Below are positions 15,514 through 23,581 of a stretch of 42,546 nt of DNA, piece by piece. Source of the DNA: Streptomyces longispororuber (GTDB lineage: Bacteria; Actinomycetota; Actinomycetes; Streptomycetales; Streptomycetaceae). Each line of letters begins with the position of its first letter. The first letter of the stretch is position 1. Both the position numbers and the translations under genes were made by a program. Location: positions 1-42,546 of the forward strand of contig NZ_JAMOLN010000068.1 in NCBI RefSeq assembly GCF_024448165.1. The letters run 5' to 3'. The notes beneath the pieces are model-generated. The model saw nothing but the letters and a program-made list of their open reading frames with translations, made no database searches and was not told the origin of the DNA.

Positions 15514-15936
15514 CTGCGAGGACCCGGCGGCCAAAGGATGCTGGGGGGCGGCCCAGAACGCGTACCGATGGGTCCTGCATCCCATGGCTTCCAACGGCCG
15601 GGCGGCTTCGCACCCTTCGCCGGCTGCCTGGCGGGCCGACCTCACCGGTACGTGGGCGTCGAGTCTGGCCCGGCACGAGATGTCCGTCCTCAGATCCTCA
15701 GGATCCAGTGTCTCGTGTGTTCAACATCGGGAGTCAAGGCCCCCCGAACGACTGGCTCACCTAGTGGCTCAACTCCCGCTGCGTCGCAGCCGTTTCGGCA
15801 CGGCAGGGCGACCGGGTCGCATGTCGCATACGACCTAGCCACCTCGTGCCCCCGTCGTTCGTCCGAGGGGCTGGGGTTGCCGCGTCAGGCTGTACTGACC
15901 GTGTCGGGCAGTCGCCGGACCAGCTGGCCAGCACGC
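15514..15936. other. No gene seen
   Basis: This 420-bp stretch has no frame with convincing codon bias, no strong hairpin and no recognisable homology on either strand. It is probably remnant DNA. Confidence 0.5.
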
Positions 15937-16290
15937 CTATCCGTCATTCTTGAGGAGCCGGTTCTGTGCCGCCGTAAGTGCGGCCATCACCACTGCGGCC
16001 AGCGCGAAGCAGCCGCAGACGAAGGTCACGGATAGGAACCAGTCAGCCGGTGCGGTGAACAAAGAGACGGTGAACCGGCATGCGGCAGCGCATGCGCCTG
16101 ATCCGCCAGCGACAAGCCACGTGCTGGGGGTGACCGCTCGCCAGGCGTCGCCCGCGGCGGCAGAGCGTGCGAAACGCAGGGCGACGCGTGCGGCAAGGAC
16201 CACGCAGACGACAGGCGCGACGATTGCTGCTCCCAGCAGGAACACCACGGGCAAGATCCAGATACCGGCGTCTTCGGACGAGAGGTTCAT
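15937..16290 (-). CDS. Small integral membrane protein, about four helices
   Basis: The 117-residue product has hydrophobic stretches GIWILPVVFLLGAAIVAPVV followed by CVVLAARVAL, a middle STWLVAGGSGACAAACRFTV, and SVTFVCGCFALAAVVMAALT, separated by short charged turns. ATG 16290 is preferred; a TTG at 16317 could extend it by 9 residues. No family is recognised. It is cysteine-rich in the membrane part. It is divergent from the permease fragment. Confidence 0.5.
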   Translation of the reverse strand: MNLSSEDAGIWILPVVFLLGAAIVAPVVCVVLAARVALRFARSAAAGDAWRAVTPSTWLVAGGSGACAAACRFTVSLFTAPADWFLSVTFVCGCFALAAVVMAALTAAQNRLLKNDG

Positions 16291-16365
16291 GAAGACAGGA
16301 CCGTCCTCGTGGCTCAAAGGTTGTCCTCACGGTGGCGCAAGTGCGAGTACAACGGCGGTTCACAG

Positions 16366-16653
16366 ATGGGATCTGAGGTCGTGACGATGCTCATCACGGA
16401 GACTGCTGCGGTCGGTGCCGTGGCAGCCCTTCTGGGCATGGCGCTCGGTGAGGCGCGCGGCGGTGGCACCGACGCTCTGCTGCGGGGCAGTGCGGACCTG
16501 GCACCGTACGTCAAGGGATGGCTACTGCTCCCGTCTGCGGGAGCCCTGTTCCTGGTGCCCGGCCTGACGGTGCTCCTGTTGACGGCGGTCTCGGTGGTCC
16601 CGGCACGTGGAGCGACACGCAAGTCCCCCACGGAGGCGATGAAGGGCTGGTGA
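16366..16653 (+). pseudogene. C-terminal fragment of an FtsX-type ABC permease
   Basis: The fragment begins near LITETAAVGAVAALLGMALG and ends LLLTAVSVVPARGATRKSPT then EAMKGW. This is the last two transmembrane helices and the SP-x-EAM tail of MacB/FtsX-like permeases. The large extracellular domain, the other helices and the ATPase partner are absent, so it is a remnant. The following 16,654-16,782 has nothing. Confidence 0.5.
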
Positions 16654-16782
16654 CCCGGCCCGTGCGGGACCTGTTGGCCACGGGCAGTTGGCAGGATCGT
16701 GCACGACGGGCGTCAGGAGCCTGCCAGCGGGAGACCTGTGGGACAGGAGAGATCGCTGAGATGCTTCTGGTGCGACCGAGGA

Positions 16783-17046
16783 TCAGGCCCGGACAGCTCT
16801 CCAGAAGCGGGCCCCTGGGGGCCTGCCGCTTCCGGTCGTTGTCGCCATGTGCCGCACCGCATCGATCAGTTCGCGATGGCGGTACGCTTCGGGCCGCTCG
16901 CCCTTGCCCTCCACCCAGGCTGGCAGCGGCATCGCCGTCCGTACCTTGGTGCCAGCTCCGGCCCGCTTCTGTGTGGTGACGAGAGTGCCGGGAGCCACCG
17001 CAGGCTGCCGAAGCGGTAGGGAACCGGCGGAGCCCGCTTTGGTCAT
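16783..17046 (-). pseudogene. IS5-type transposase N-terminal remnant
   Basis: The stretch LPAWVEGKGERPEAYRHREL then IDAVRHM matches the N-terminal region of Streptomyces IS5-group transposases (consensus PAWVEGKGGRPE.YCHR.MLDA.RYLVDNG). Homology stops at RHM and no DDE residues follow, so only ~30 residues survive. The start ATG 17046 is nominal. Confidence 0.45.
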
Positions 17047-17074
17047 GCCCCACCGCCAACCATGCTCGAGCTCG

Positions 17075-18778
17075 TTAGATCCCCACCTCGTACTCCGCGA
17101 CGCCCGCCGCGTGGCGCGCCGCCACATACCCGAACGTCATCGCGGGGCCGATGTTGATTCCGCCCGACGGGTAGTGCCCACCCAGGACGTTCGCCTGGTC
17201 GGTGCCGACCGCGTAGAGGCCCTCGATCGGGTCGCCCGCAGCGTCGAGGACTCGGGCGTGGGCATCCGCGCTCAGCCCGGCGAACGTACCGAACGAGCCG
17301 GGGTAGACCTTGATGGCATAGAACGGGGCGTTCTCGATGGGGCCGAGTGACGGGTTCGGACCGTGGGCGAAGTCCCCGGACTTGCGGTTGTACGCCGTCC
17401 TGCCGCGCCCGAACTCTGGGTCGATGCCCCGTATCGCGCCGGCATTGAATTCATCGACGGTGCGGCGTAGTTGGGTCGGATCGATGCCGCAGGTGACGGA
17501 CAGCTCCTCCAGAGTGCGGCCGTGCCGCAGGTAGCCGTTGCGCAGATACGGGAAGCGGGGGAGCGGGAACGGGCGCGACATGCCGAACGGCATACGGCGC
17601 TGGTAGCGGTGGTCGCAGATCAGCCAGGAGGCGACCTCCTCGCCCTCCGGAGTGGCACGGATCATCGCATCGACGTACTGGTGGTAGCCGTCGGCCTCGT
17701 TGACGAAGCGACGGCCGTCGCGCAACACCCCGATCACGCCCGGCTTTCCACGGTCGATGATGTGCGGGAAACGGCCCACCCGACCGTTCGTGAACGGCAC
17801 CAGGGACACCGGACACCAGGCGGCCAGCGAGGCTCCCGACGTGTCGAGGACGGCACCCGCCTCCTCGGCCATCCGGATCCCGTCCCCGGTGGTCGTTGCG
17901 GGGGACAGCGTCTTGTGGTTCTCACCGGTGCCCTTCGGGAAGAGGGCGGCGGTGCGCTCGGCGTCGTTCGGAAAGCCGCCGGTGGCCAGGACCGTACCGC
18001 GACGGGCCCACACCTCCACCCCGCCCCGCGGCGTCGCCACGACCGCGCCGCACACTGCCTTTCCCTCCAGCAGTAGCCGCTTCGCCGGAGCGTCGACGTA
18101 CATGCGCACGCCCAGGTCGTCCGCGGACTTCGCCAACCGGGCGATGAGAGCGGGGCCGTTGACGAGCTGCATGCCGCGGCGGCGGACCGCCATGTCGACC
18201 GTGTGCAGGCCCACCCGCCATGCGGCGTGCGCGAAGTTCTGTGGACCCGACATGACGTGCAGGAACTTCTGCAGGTCCGGGCCGGCCATGATGCCCATGC
18301 CGAGGAACGACGTCTCGTACATCTGTCGTGTCAGCTTGCGCAGCAGCGACGGCTTGAGGCGCCAGCCGTTCACCGGCTTCGGACCGACCTGTCGCCCGCC
18401 CTGGGAGGCGCCCGGCAGATCGCCGTGGATGTCGGCGATGCCTCCACCGTCGACGAACCGCGTCGCTGTCTTCTCGTGGAAGAACCCCACCATGTGCGGC
18501 GCGGCGTGAAGGAAGGCGTCGACGCGGTCGGCGTCGTAGCGCTGGCCGAGCGCGTTCTTCAGGTACGTACGGGGCTGCTCGATGTCCTCGCGGGGGCCTT
18601 CGTGCAGGGGGTGGCGCGGGGTCCACATCCAGCCGCCGGACCAGGCGGTCGCGCCTCCCATCGCGGTGTCCTTCTCGACGAGGACGACGTCGAGCCCGTG
18701 GTGGGCGGCCGTCACCGCGGCGGACAGGCCACCCGCTCCGGAGCCGATGACCAGCAGGTCGCAGGACAGGGTGCGCAT
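17075..18778 (-). CDS. FAD-dependent dehydrogenase, 3-ketosteroid-1-dehydrogenase/fumarate-reductase family (copy 1)
   Basis: The 567-residue protein has a dinucleotide-binding N-terminus (DLLVIGSGAGGLSAAVTAA, glycines 12-17), VEKDTAMGGATAWSGGWMW (GG-ATA-SGG FAD loop), the central HIIDRGKPGVIGVLRDGRRF then VNEADGYHQYV, and a C-terminal FAD motif GLYAVGTDQANVLGGHYPSG. The HYPSGG Tyr sits where KstD has its C-terminal active-site tyrosine. KstD relatives remove hydrogens alpha,beta to a ring carbonyl; others reduce enoates. No signal peptide, no haem domain. Start ATG 18778 with GTGAGAG upstream; GTG 18790 is possible. It follows the Gfo/Idh gene by 69 bp on the same strand and is probably co-transcribed. 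Confidence 0.88.
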   Translation of the reverse strand: MRTLSCDLLVIGSGAGGLSAAVTAAHHGLDVVLVEKDTAMGGATAWSGGWMWTPRHPLHEGPREDIEQPRTYLKNALGQRYDADRVDAFLHAAPHMVGFFHEKTATRFVDGGGIADIHGDLPGASQGGRQVGPKPVNGWRLKPSLLRKLTRQMYETSFLGMGIMAGPDLQKFLHVMSGPQNFAHAAWRVGLHTVDMAVRRRGMQLVNGPALIARLAKSADDLGVRMYVDAPAKRLLLEGKAVCGAVVATPRGGVEVWARRGTVLATGGFPNDAERTAALFPKGTGENHKTLSPATTTGDGIRMAEEAGAVLDTSGASLAAWCPVSLVPFTNGRVGRFPHIIDRGKPGVIGVLRDGRRFVNEADGYHQYVDAMIRATPEGEEVASWLICDHRYQRRMPFGMSRPFPLPRFPYLRNGYLRHGRTLEELSVTCGIDPTQLRRTVDEFNAGAIRGIDPEFGRGRTAYNRKSGDFAHGPNPSLGPIENAPFYAIKVYPGSFGTFAGLSADAHARVLDAAGDPIEGLYAVGTDQANVLGGHYPSGGINIGPAMTFGYVAARHAAGVAEYEVGI

Positions 18779-18847
18779 GAGGACTCTCACTTCTTTCGGT
18801 GCGGGGTGGCCAGGGTCTGGGGCGTGGGGTGTGCGGGCTCGGTGATG

Positions 18848-19903
18848 TCAGGCGGGTACGGGTTCGGTGCGGCCGGAGGCCGCCGCGCGGCCAGCGGCCT
18901 CGACCACGGCGAGCGTGCGGGCGGCGTCGGCGATCGAGACGAGCGGCGCGCACTCGCCGCGCGCGACGCGGACGAAGTGGCGCAGCTGGTTCGTGTACGA
19001 GTCGCCGGCCCCCTTGGGCTCGTAGCGCAGCGACAGCGGGCGCATCCAGTCGCCGGCCGCCCCGCCGTCGTGGAAGTAGTGCGCCAACTGCGGGAAGGCG
19101 AGCGAACCCGTCGTGCCTGCGATGGAGTAGCAGGACGTGTCGGGCCGGTACGGGTACGTCGGATCGTCCTCGGTCGCCTGATCCCAGCCCCACGGCGCCA
19201 CCACCGCGTCCGACACCAGAAGCGAGCCGAGCGCGCCGTCGGCGAAGGTCAGCACGACGCTCGCGGTGTCCTCCACTGCGTGACCGCGTACGGCGTTGCT
19301 GGTCGCGGCCTGCACGGCGACGATCTCGCCGCACAGATGGCGCATCAGGTCGAGGTCGTGGACGAGGTTGATGAGCATGACGCCCGCGCCCTTCTTACGG
19401 CGCCACGCGGCGTCGAAGTACGTGTCGTCCTTCCTGGTCGTCCAGATGCCGCTGACCCCGACGAGGCGGCCTATCGCCCCCGCGCTGATCAGTTCCCTGG
19501 CTGCAGTGGCGGCCGGGTGGTGGCGCCGGTGGTGGCCGACGAGTACCGGGACGTTCGACGCCGCCTCCGCCGCGATCAGTCGCGCTGCCTCGGCGTGGTC
19601 CACGGCCACCGGCTTCTCCAGGAGCGTGGGCACGCCGGCCGCGATGCAGTCCAGGGCTGTGGCGACATGCGCCCCGTTCGGATTGGCGACGATCACCGCG
19701 TCGAGACCGGTGGCACCGTCGGGATCCAGTAGGGCGTTGTGGTCGGCGAAGTGCGGCACGCCCTCGGCCTCCGCGAGCGCTGAACTGAAGGGATCCGCGA
19801 CACCGACGAGGACCGTTTCCTCCTCACGTGCGATGAACCCGGCGTGCGCCGTACCCATGCGACCGGCGCCGATGAGGCCGATGCGGAGAGCGGAGGGGGG
19901 CAT
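18848..19903 (-). CDS. Gfo/Idh/MocA-family NAD(P)-dependent oxidoreductase
   Basis: The 351-residue protein has the Rossmann start LRIGLIGAGRMGTAHAGFIA, the family motif EKPVAVDHAEAARLI (catalytic Lys in EKP) and GHHRRHHPAATAARELISAG. The C-terminal domain contains GAGVMLINLVHDLDLMRHLC with the His of the active site. Family members oxidise ring hydroxyls of sugars and cyclitols (inositol, scyllo-inositol) or C-3 of glycosides. Start ATG 19903 has a GAGGAG ribosome site; an upstream extension to 20014 lacks homology. It is first in a minus-strand pair with flavoprotein copy 1 and divergent from the isomerase-like gene, with a shared operator region. Confidence 0.9.
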   Translation of the reverse strand: MPPSALRIGLIGAGRMGTAHAGFIAREEETVLVGVADPFSSALAEAEGVPHFADHNALLDPDGATGLDAVIVANPNGAHVATALDCIAAGVPTLLEKPVAVDHAEAARLIAAEAASNVPVLVGHHRRHHPAATAARELISAGAIGRLVGVSGIWTTRKDDTYFDAAWRRKKGAGVMLINLVHDLDLMRHLCGEIVAVQAATSNAVRGHAVEDTASVVLTFADGALGSLLVSDAVVAPWGWDQATEDDPTYPYRPDTSCYSIAGTTGSLAFPQLAHYFHDGGAAGDWMRPLSLRYEPKGAGDSYTNQLRHFVRVARGECAPLVSIADAARTLAVVEAAGRAAASGRTEPVPA

Positions 19904-19944
19904 TTGCGGGGCTCCTCGGGTGTGGGTGGGCGTGCAGGTATGGG

Positions 19945-19953
19945 TGCGCAGTC
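19945..19953. promoter_or_regulatory. Operator half-site copy near the Gfo/Idh start
   Basis: TGCGCAGTC repeats 9 bp of the large palindrome at 20040-20055 and lies about 42 bp upstream of the Gfo/Idh start codon. It may be a second, weaker site for the same regulator. Confidence 0.4.
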
Positions 19954-20030
19954 GCGATGAGCGTGAGTGAGGTCTGTTTGCCGCTCCGAATGGGCGGCAG
20001 TCTTCGCTCACCAAGCGGCAGGTTGAGGAC

Positions 20031-20060
20031 TTGCCATGAATGACTGCGCAGTCATAACGT
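20031..20060 (+). promoter_or_regulatory. Promoter with LacI-type operator palindrome in the spacer
   Basis: TTGCCA (20031-20036), 18 bp, TAACGT (20055-20060). The perfect 16-bp palindrome ATGACTGCGCAGTCAT fills 20040-20055 between the boxes and is centred on CG, as LacI-family operators are. A repressor there would block polymerase. The LacI gene lies one gene downstream. Confidence 0.65.
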
Positions 20061-20133
20061 TGCGTAGAAGTTACGGACCTGGCGCGCCAGACGTCAAGAG
20101 CGCCGCACTTCCCCGGAACCCCAGGAGTCCCGC

Positions 20134-20991
20134 ATGACAGGCACCGGCATCCCCATGGGTATCGCCCACCTCACGCTTCTCGGCTGCCCGCCGCCCGAAC
20201 TGGTGGACGTGGCCGCGGCGGCCGGGTTCGACTTCGTAGGGCTTCGGGTGGTACCCGCCACGGCGGGGGAGGAGCAGTACCCGATGAGCGGGCCGGGCTC
20301 GCTGCTCGACGAGACGCTGCTGCGACTGAAGGACACCGGGCTGTACGTGCGGGACATCGAGTTCCTCACCCTCGATGAGCGGGTGAGCCGGGAGCGGTGG
20401 CTGCCGATCCTGGAGATGGCCGCCCGGCTCGGGGCCACCCACCTCAGCGTCGTCGGCGCCGATCCCGACCGGGCGCGCCTCGCCGACTCGCTGGCCGCGC
20501 TCACCCGCGACGCGGCTCCCTACGGCCTGGTGCCGACCCTCGAACCCATCACGTACCAGCCGGTGCACTCGATCCCTGAGGCCGCCGACCTCGCCCGTGC
20601 TGCGGGCTGCGCCGTCCTGCTCGACTCCCTGCATGTCCACCGGTTCGGCGGCACGGTCGACGAACTGCAGGCGCTGGAGCGGACGTTGGTGCCCCACGTC
20701 CAGTTGTGCGACGCCCCGCTCGCCGAGCCGCACGACCTGCCCCGCCCCGCCCGCCTCCCGCTCGGCCAGTCCACCGACGGCAGTGACCTCAAGCTGGAGT
20801 CACGAGCGTTGCGTGTGTTGCCGGGGGAGGGTGAACTGCCGCTCGCCGACTTCCTGGCCGCCGTGCCGGAGGGTACGCCGGTGAGTGTCGAGGCGCCGTC
20901 GGTGTTCCTCGCCGAACAGCTGGGAGCGCGGGAGTTCGCGCGGCGGGCGCGCGCCGGGGCGGACGCAGTGCTGGCCGAGGCCGGGTGCTGA
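20134..20991 (+). CDS. TIM-barrel sugar-phosphate isomerase/epimerase-like protein (AP endonuclease 2 family)
   Basis: The 285-residue protein belongs to PF01261. Likely metal ligands follow the family order: Glu in LVPTLEPITY, Asp/His in LLDSLHVHRFGG, His/Asp in HVQLCDAPL and Glu in VSVEAPS. The N-terminus GIAHLTLLGCPPPELVDVAA is the first barrel strand. Family members isomerise keto/aldo sugars, dehydrate inosose or, as AsbF/QuiC types, convert 3-dehydroshikimate to protocatechuate. Length fits all of these. The 5' leader is short and governed by the palindrome-containing promoter. It is divergent from the Gfo/Idh gene and upstream of the LacI regulator. Confidence 0.87.
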   Translation: MTGTGIPMGIAHLTLLGCPPPELVDVAAAAGFDFVGLRVVPATAGEEQYPMSGPGSLLDETLLRLKDTGLYVRDIEFLTLDERVSRERWLPILEMAARLGATHLSVVGADPDRARLADSLAALTRDAAPYGLVPTLEPITYQPVHSIPEAADLARAAGCAVLLDSLHVHRFGGTVDELQALERTLVPHVQLCDAPLAEPHDLPRPARLPLGQSTDGSDLKLESRALRVLPGEGELPLADFLAAVPEGTPVSVEAPSVFLAEQLGAREFARRARAGADAVLAEAGC

Positions 20992-21027
20992 GGCGGGCTC
21001 GGTAGGCTGAGGCGGTTCGGGAGGCGG

Positions 21028-21085
21028 TGACACGAGGTCCGCAGGCCGTGACTCCAGATCCGAATCCGAAGACGATGACACGAGG
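21028..21085. repeat. Direct repeat TGACACGAGG upstream of the LacI gene
   Basis: TGACACGAGG occurs at 21028-21037 and 21076-21085, 48 bp apart, just before GTG 21096. It may be a regulatory iteron or a small duplication. Confidence 0.3.
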
Positions 21086-21095
21086 GTAGGCGCGG

Positions 21096-22112
21096 GTGGC
21101 GAACGGCTATGACGTGGCGAAGGCCGCGGGAGTGTCCCAGTCGACGGTCTCCCGGGTCTTCCGCGGCGATCCGCTCGTCGCGCCCCGCACCCGCGACGCG
21201 GTCCTCGACGCCGCCCGCCGCCTCGGCTACGCGCCCAATGCGGCGGCCCGCGCTCTGACCACGAGCCGCGCCCATGCCGTGGCCGTGGTCACTCCGGACG
21301 TCGTCAACCCGCTCTACCCGCAGGAGATCACCACCCTGCATGAGGAGTTCCGCTCGGCCGGGTACCGCACGGTCCTGCTGACCCGCGGCGCCGAGACCGG
21401 CGGCGCGGGGCCCAGTGACCTGGAGGCGCTGCGCGGCGGCACCGTCGACGGCGTCGTCTTCGCGGCGGCGACCGTGGAGTCCCCGGCGGTCGACGACTTC
21501 CTCGAGTCCGGGATGCCGCTCGTGCTGCTCCACCGCGATGTGGACGGCCGCGAGGTCGACCGGGTCCTCGTGGACGACGCCGCGGGCTGCCGTATCGTCG
21601 CCGAGTATCTGGCAGGTCACGGCCACCGCCGCATCGCCCTGCTCGCCGGCCATCAGGACACCTCCTCCGGGCGCGAGCGCACCCGCTTCTTCGCCGCCGC
21701 GCTCGACGCCCTCGGCCGTCCCCTCGACCCCGCGCTCACCCGCTGGGGCAGCCACACCCACGCCACCGGTCTCGCGCACGGCCTCGAACTCCTCGACGCC
21801 GCGGAGCCACCCACCGCCGTCCTGTGCGGCAGTGACATCGTGGCGTACGGCGTCCTGGAGGCGGCGCATCAGCGGGGACTCAGGGTCCCCGAGGACCTGT
21901 CCGTCATTGGCTTCGACGACATCGCCATGTCGAGCTGGTCCATGGTCGGCCTCACCACCGTCCACCAGCCGCTGGAAGCCATGGGCAAGGCCGCGGCGGA
22001 GACGCTGCTGCATCGCATCGAGCACCCCGACAGTCATGTACCGCGCCGCCAGGTCTTCGACGTACGTCTGGTGGAGCGCGCCACCGCGGGGCCCGCGCCC
22101 CGTAGCCATTGA
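21096..22112 (+). CDS. LacI-family transcriptional regulator
   Basis: The 338-residue protein starts with the LacI helix-turn-helix YDVAKAAGVSQSTVSRVFRG and hinge helix PNAAARALTTSRA, followed by a periplasmic-binding-type effector domain (VAVVTPDVVNPLYPQEITTL; IGFDDIAMSSWSMVGLTTVH). The hinge residues suggest binding to a palindrome centred on CG, which fits ATGACTGCGCAGTCAT at 20040-20055. The effector is probably the substrate or an intermediate. Start GTG 21096 is placed directly before the first helix; ATG is absent nearby. It lies 105 bp after the isomerase gene, on the same strand. Confidence 0.92.
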   Translation: MANGYDVAKAAGVSQSTVSRVFRGDPLVAPRTRDAVLDAARRLGYAPNAAARALTTSRAHAVAVVTPDVVNPLYPQEITTLHEEFRSAGYRTVLLTRGAETGGAGPSDLEALRGGTVDGVVFAAATVESPAVDDFLESGMPLVLLHRDVDGREVDRVLVDDAAGCRIVAEYLAGHGHRRIALLAGHQDTSSGRERTRFFAAALDALGRPLDPALTRWGSHTHATGLAHGLELLDAAEPPTAVLCGSDIVAYGVLEAAHQRGLRVPEDLSVIGFDDIAMSSWSMVGLTTVHQPLEAMGKAAAETLLHRIEHPDSHVPRRQVFDVRLVERATAGPAPRSH

Positions 22113-22161
22113 CCAGTCGCCGACCGGCGTACCAACAAGCGGTCCGACGAGAGAGGTGCGT

Positions 22162-23058
22162 ATGGAGATCCGCTGGATCGAGGCGTTCCTCGCCGTCGCC
22201 GAGGAGCTGCACTTCGGACGGGCCGCCGAGCGGCTGCGCATGGCGCAGTCGCCGCTGAGCCAGACCATCCGCAAACTGGAACGGCAGCTGGGTACCTCGC
22301 TGTTCGAGCGCAGCACCCGCTCAGTGTCGCTGACGTCCGCGGGGCGGGCCTTGCTGCCGCACGCGCGCCGCATCGTCAGCGAACTCGACCTTGCACGCCG
22401 CGCGGCGCGCAGCGGCCAGAGCGAGGTCTACGGGCAGGTCACCATCGGGTTCTCCGGCACTCTCAACCACCGCACACTGCCGCCGCTGACCCGCCGCGTG
22501 CGCGAGCTGCACCCTGGCGTCGAACTCACTCTCGTCGGCGGAGTGGTCACCGAACAGGCCGTGCTCCAACTGAAACAGGGGCGGCTCGACCTCAGCTTCG
22601 TCGGGCTGCCCGTGCGGCACGCCGGCATCACCGCGCGGGCCATCGCCGTGGAACCCTTCGGAGCGGTCCTGCCGCTGGGGCACCCGCTCGCCGAGGCGGA
22701 CCAGGTGGCCCTTGCGGACCTCGCCGACGAGCCGTTCGTCGCCGTGCCCCGGCACCCCGGGTCGGCCTATCGGGAGGTCCTGCTGGGATCCTGTCTTGCC
22801 GCCGGGTTCCGGCCGGCCGTGACCCAGGAGGTCGTCGATCCCTATCTCATCCTGTCGCTGGTGGCCGCCGGCACGGGCGTGAGCCTGGCCCCGGAGTGCC
22901 TGCGGCCCGTCATGCCTGAGGGCGCGGTCTACGTCCCGCTCGCCCCGCCTGTCCCCGAACTGCGCAGCGGCATCGCCTGGCGCGAGGACCACGACGGTGA
23001 GGCCCTGCGTGCGGTGCTCGCGGTCGCCGCCGAGGTCCTGCCCGAACCCGCCGGCTGA
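22162..23058 (+). CDS. LysR-family transcriptional regulator
   Basis: Start ATG 22162 with GAGAGGTGCG upstream. The 298-residue protein has the N-terminal winged helix (FLAVAEELHFGRAAERLRMA, QSPLSQTIRKLERQLGTSLF) and a type-2 periplasmic fold effector domain (VTIGFSGTLNHRTLPPLTRR; VVDPYLILSLVAAGTGVSL). LysR proteins of this subgroup activate aromatic-catabolism operons when bound to a pathway intermediate. It follows the LacI gene by 49 bp and precedes the YciI-to-flavoprotein operon, whose leader contains two dyads that may be its sites. Confidence 0.92.
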   Translation: MEIRWIEAFLAVAEELHFGRAAERLRMAQSPLSQTIRKLERQLGTSLFERSTRSVSLTSAGRALLPHARRIVSELDLARRAARSGQSEVYGQVTIGFSGTLNHRTLPPLTRRVRELHPGVELTLVGGVVTEQAVLQLKQGRLDLSFVGLPVRHAGITARAIAVEPFGAVLPLGHPLAEADQVALADLADEPFVAVPRHPGSAYREVLLGSCLAAGFRPAVTQEVVDPYLILSLVAAGTGVSLAPECLRPVMPEGAVYVPLAPPVPELRSGIAWREDHDGEALRAVLAVAAEVLPEPAG

Positions 23059-23163
23059 GCCGCTCCGAGAACCCGCTCGGCCCGCCCGACCGAGCCCAGA
23101 ACCGCTCGATCCTGGCCCGTCGAAGCCGCCGCGCGCATTGAGTGCCATCGGCACACAGACCCA

Positions 23164-23182
23164 GTCCGATTCTGTATTGGAC
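23164..23182. promoter_or_regulatory. Candidate LysR-type dyad upstream of the YciI operon
   Basis: GTCC-N11-GGAC, with further matching inner bases (CCGAT / ATTGG), gives the T-N11-A layout of LysR boxes. It lies 106 bp after the LysR stop and 112 bp before the YciI start. Confidence 0.45.
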
Positions 23183-23215
23183 ACGGCCGGCCAGCCGGAG
23201 GGACGCTCCTGCCAC

Positions 23216-23229
23216 GTGACGATCGTCAC
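23216..23229. promoter_or_regulatory. Perfect 14-bp palindrome upstream of the YciI operon
   Basis: GTGACGATCGTCAC is self-complementary and lies 64 bp upstream of ATG 23294. It differs from the LacI-type palindrome at 20040, so a different protein, possibly the LysR regulator, may bind. Confidence 0.45.
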
Positions 23230-23293
23230 CGAGCCGCAGCGGCGGGCGCCCGGACGCGGGCGCCCGCCCCCACCATCGCAAGGGACTCTCCCC

Positions 23294-23581
23294 ATGGCTG
23301 TCTTCGCAGTGACCTACCGCTACGCCGATGACTCGGCGGATGCCCGCGACCGCCACCGCCCCGCCCACAAGAACTTCCTGGAGGCGCAGTACACGGCGGG
23401 CCTGCTGCGCGCCTCCGGGCCCTTCGGGCCCGACGACGTCCCCGGCGCGCTCCTCGTCCTCGAGGCCGACAACGCCGACGACGTGTCCATGCTCCTCGAC
23501 CAGGACCCGTTCCACCGCGAGGGCCTCGTCGCGGAACGCACCGTGCGCGCCTGGAACATCTTCTTCGGTGGTCTTAAGTGA
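23294..23581 (+). CDS. YciI-family protein
   Basis: The 95-residue protein matches the YciI family: FAVTYRYADDSADARDRHRP, HKNFLEAQYTAGLLRASGPF, then LLVLEADNADDVSMLLDQDP and F-HREGLVAERTVRAW. The conserved His of RPAHKNFL and the Asp of LDQDPF are those proposed for catalysis. The fold is ferredoxin-like, related to muconolactone isomerase. Its role is unproven, but YciI proteins are common in aromatic catabolic operons. The stop overlaps the GTG of the next gene (GTGA), so translation is coupled. Confidence 0.88.
   Translation: MAVFAVTYRYADDSADARDRHRPAHKNFLEAQYTAGLLRASGPFGPDDVPGALLVLEADNADDVSMLLDQDPFHREGLVAERTVRAWNIFFGGLK

Noticed and set aside
17471..19732. Long plus-strand frames opposite flavoprotein 1 and the Gfo/Idh gene
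   Set aside because: They are low-complexity antisense readings with no homology, and the opposite strand carries intact domains.
21415..23058. A 547-codon plus-strand frame as a fused regulator
   Set aside because: Its first 249 codons are out-of-frame reading of the LacI gene; LysR homology begins at ATG 22162 with its own ribosome site.
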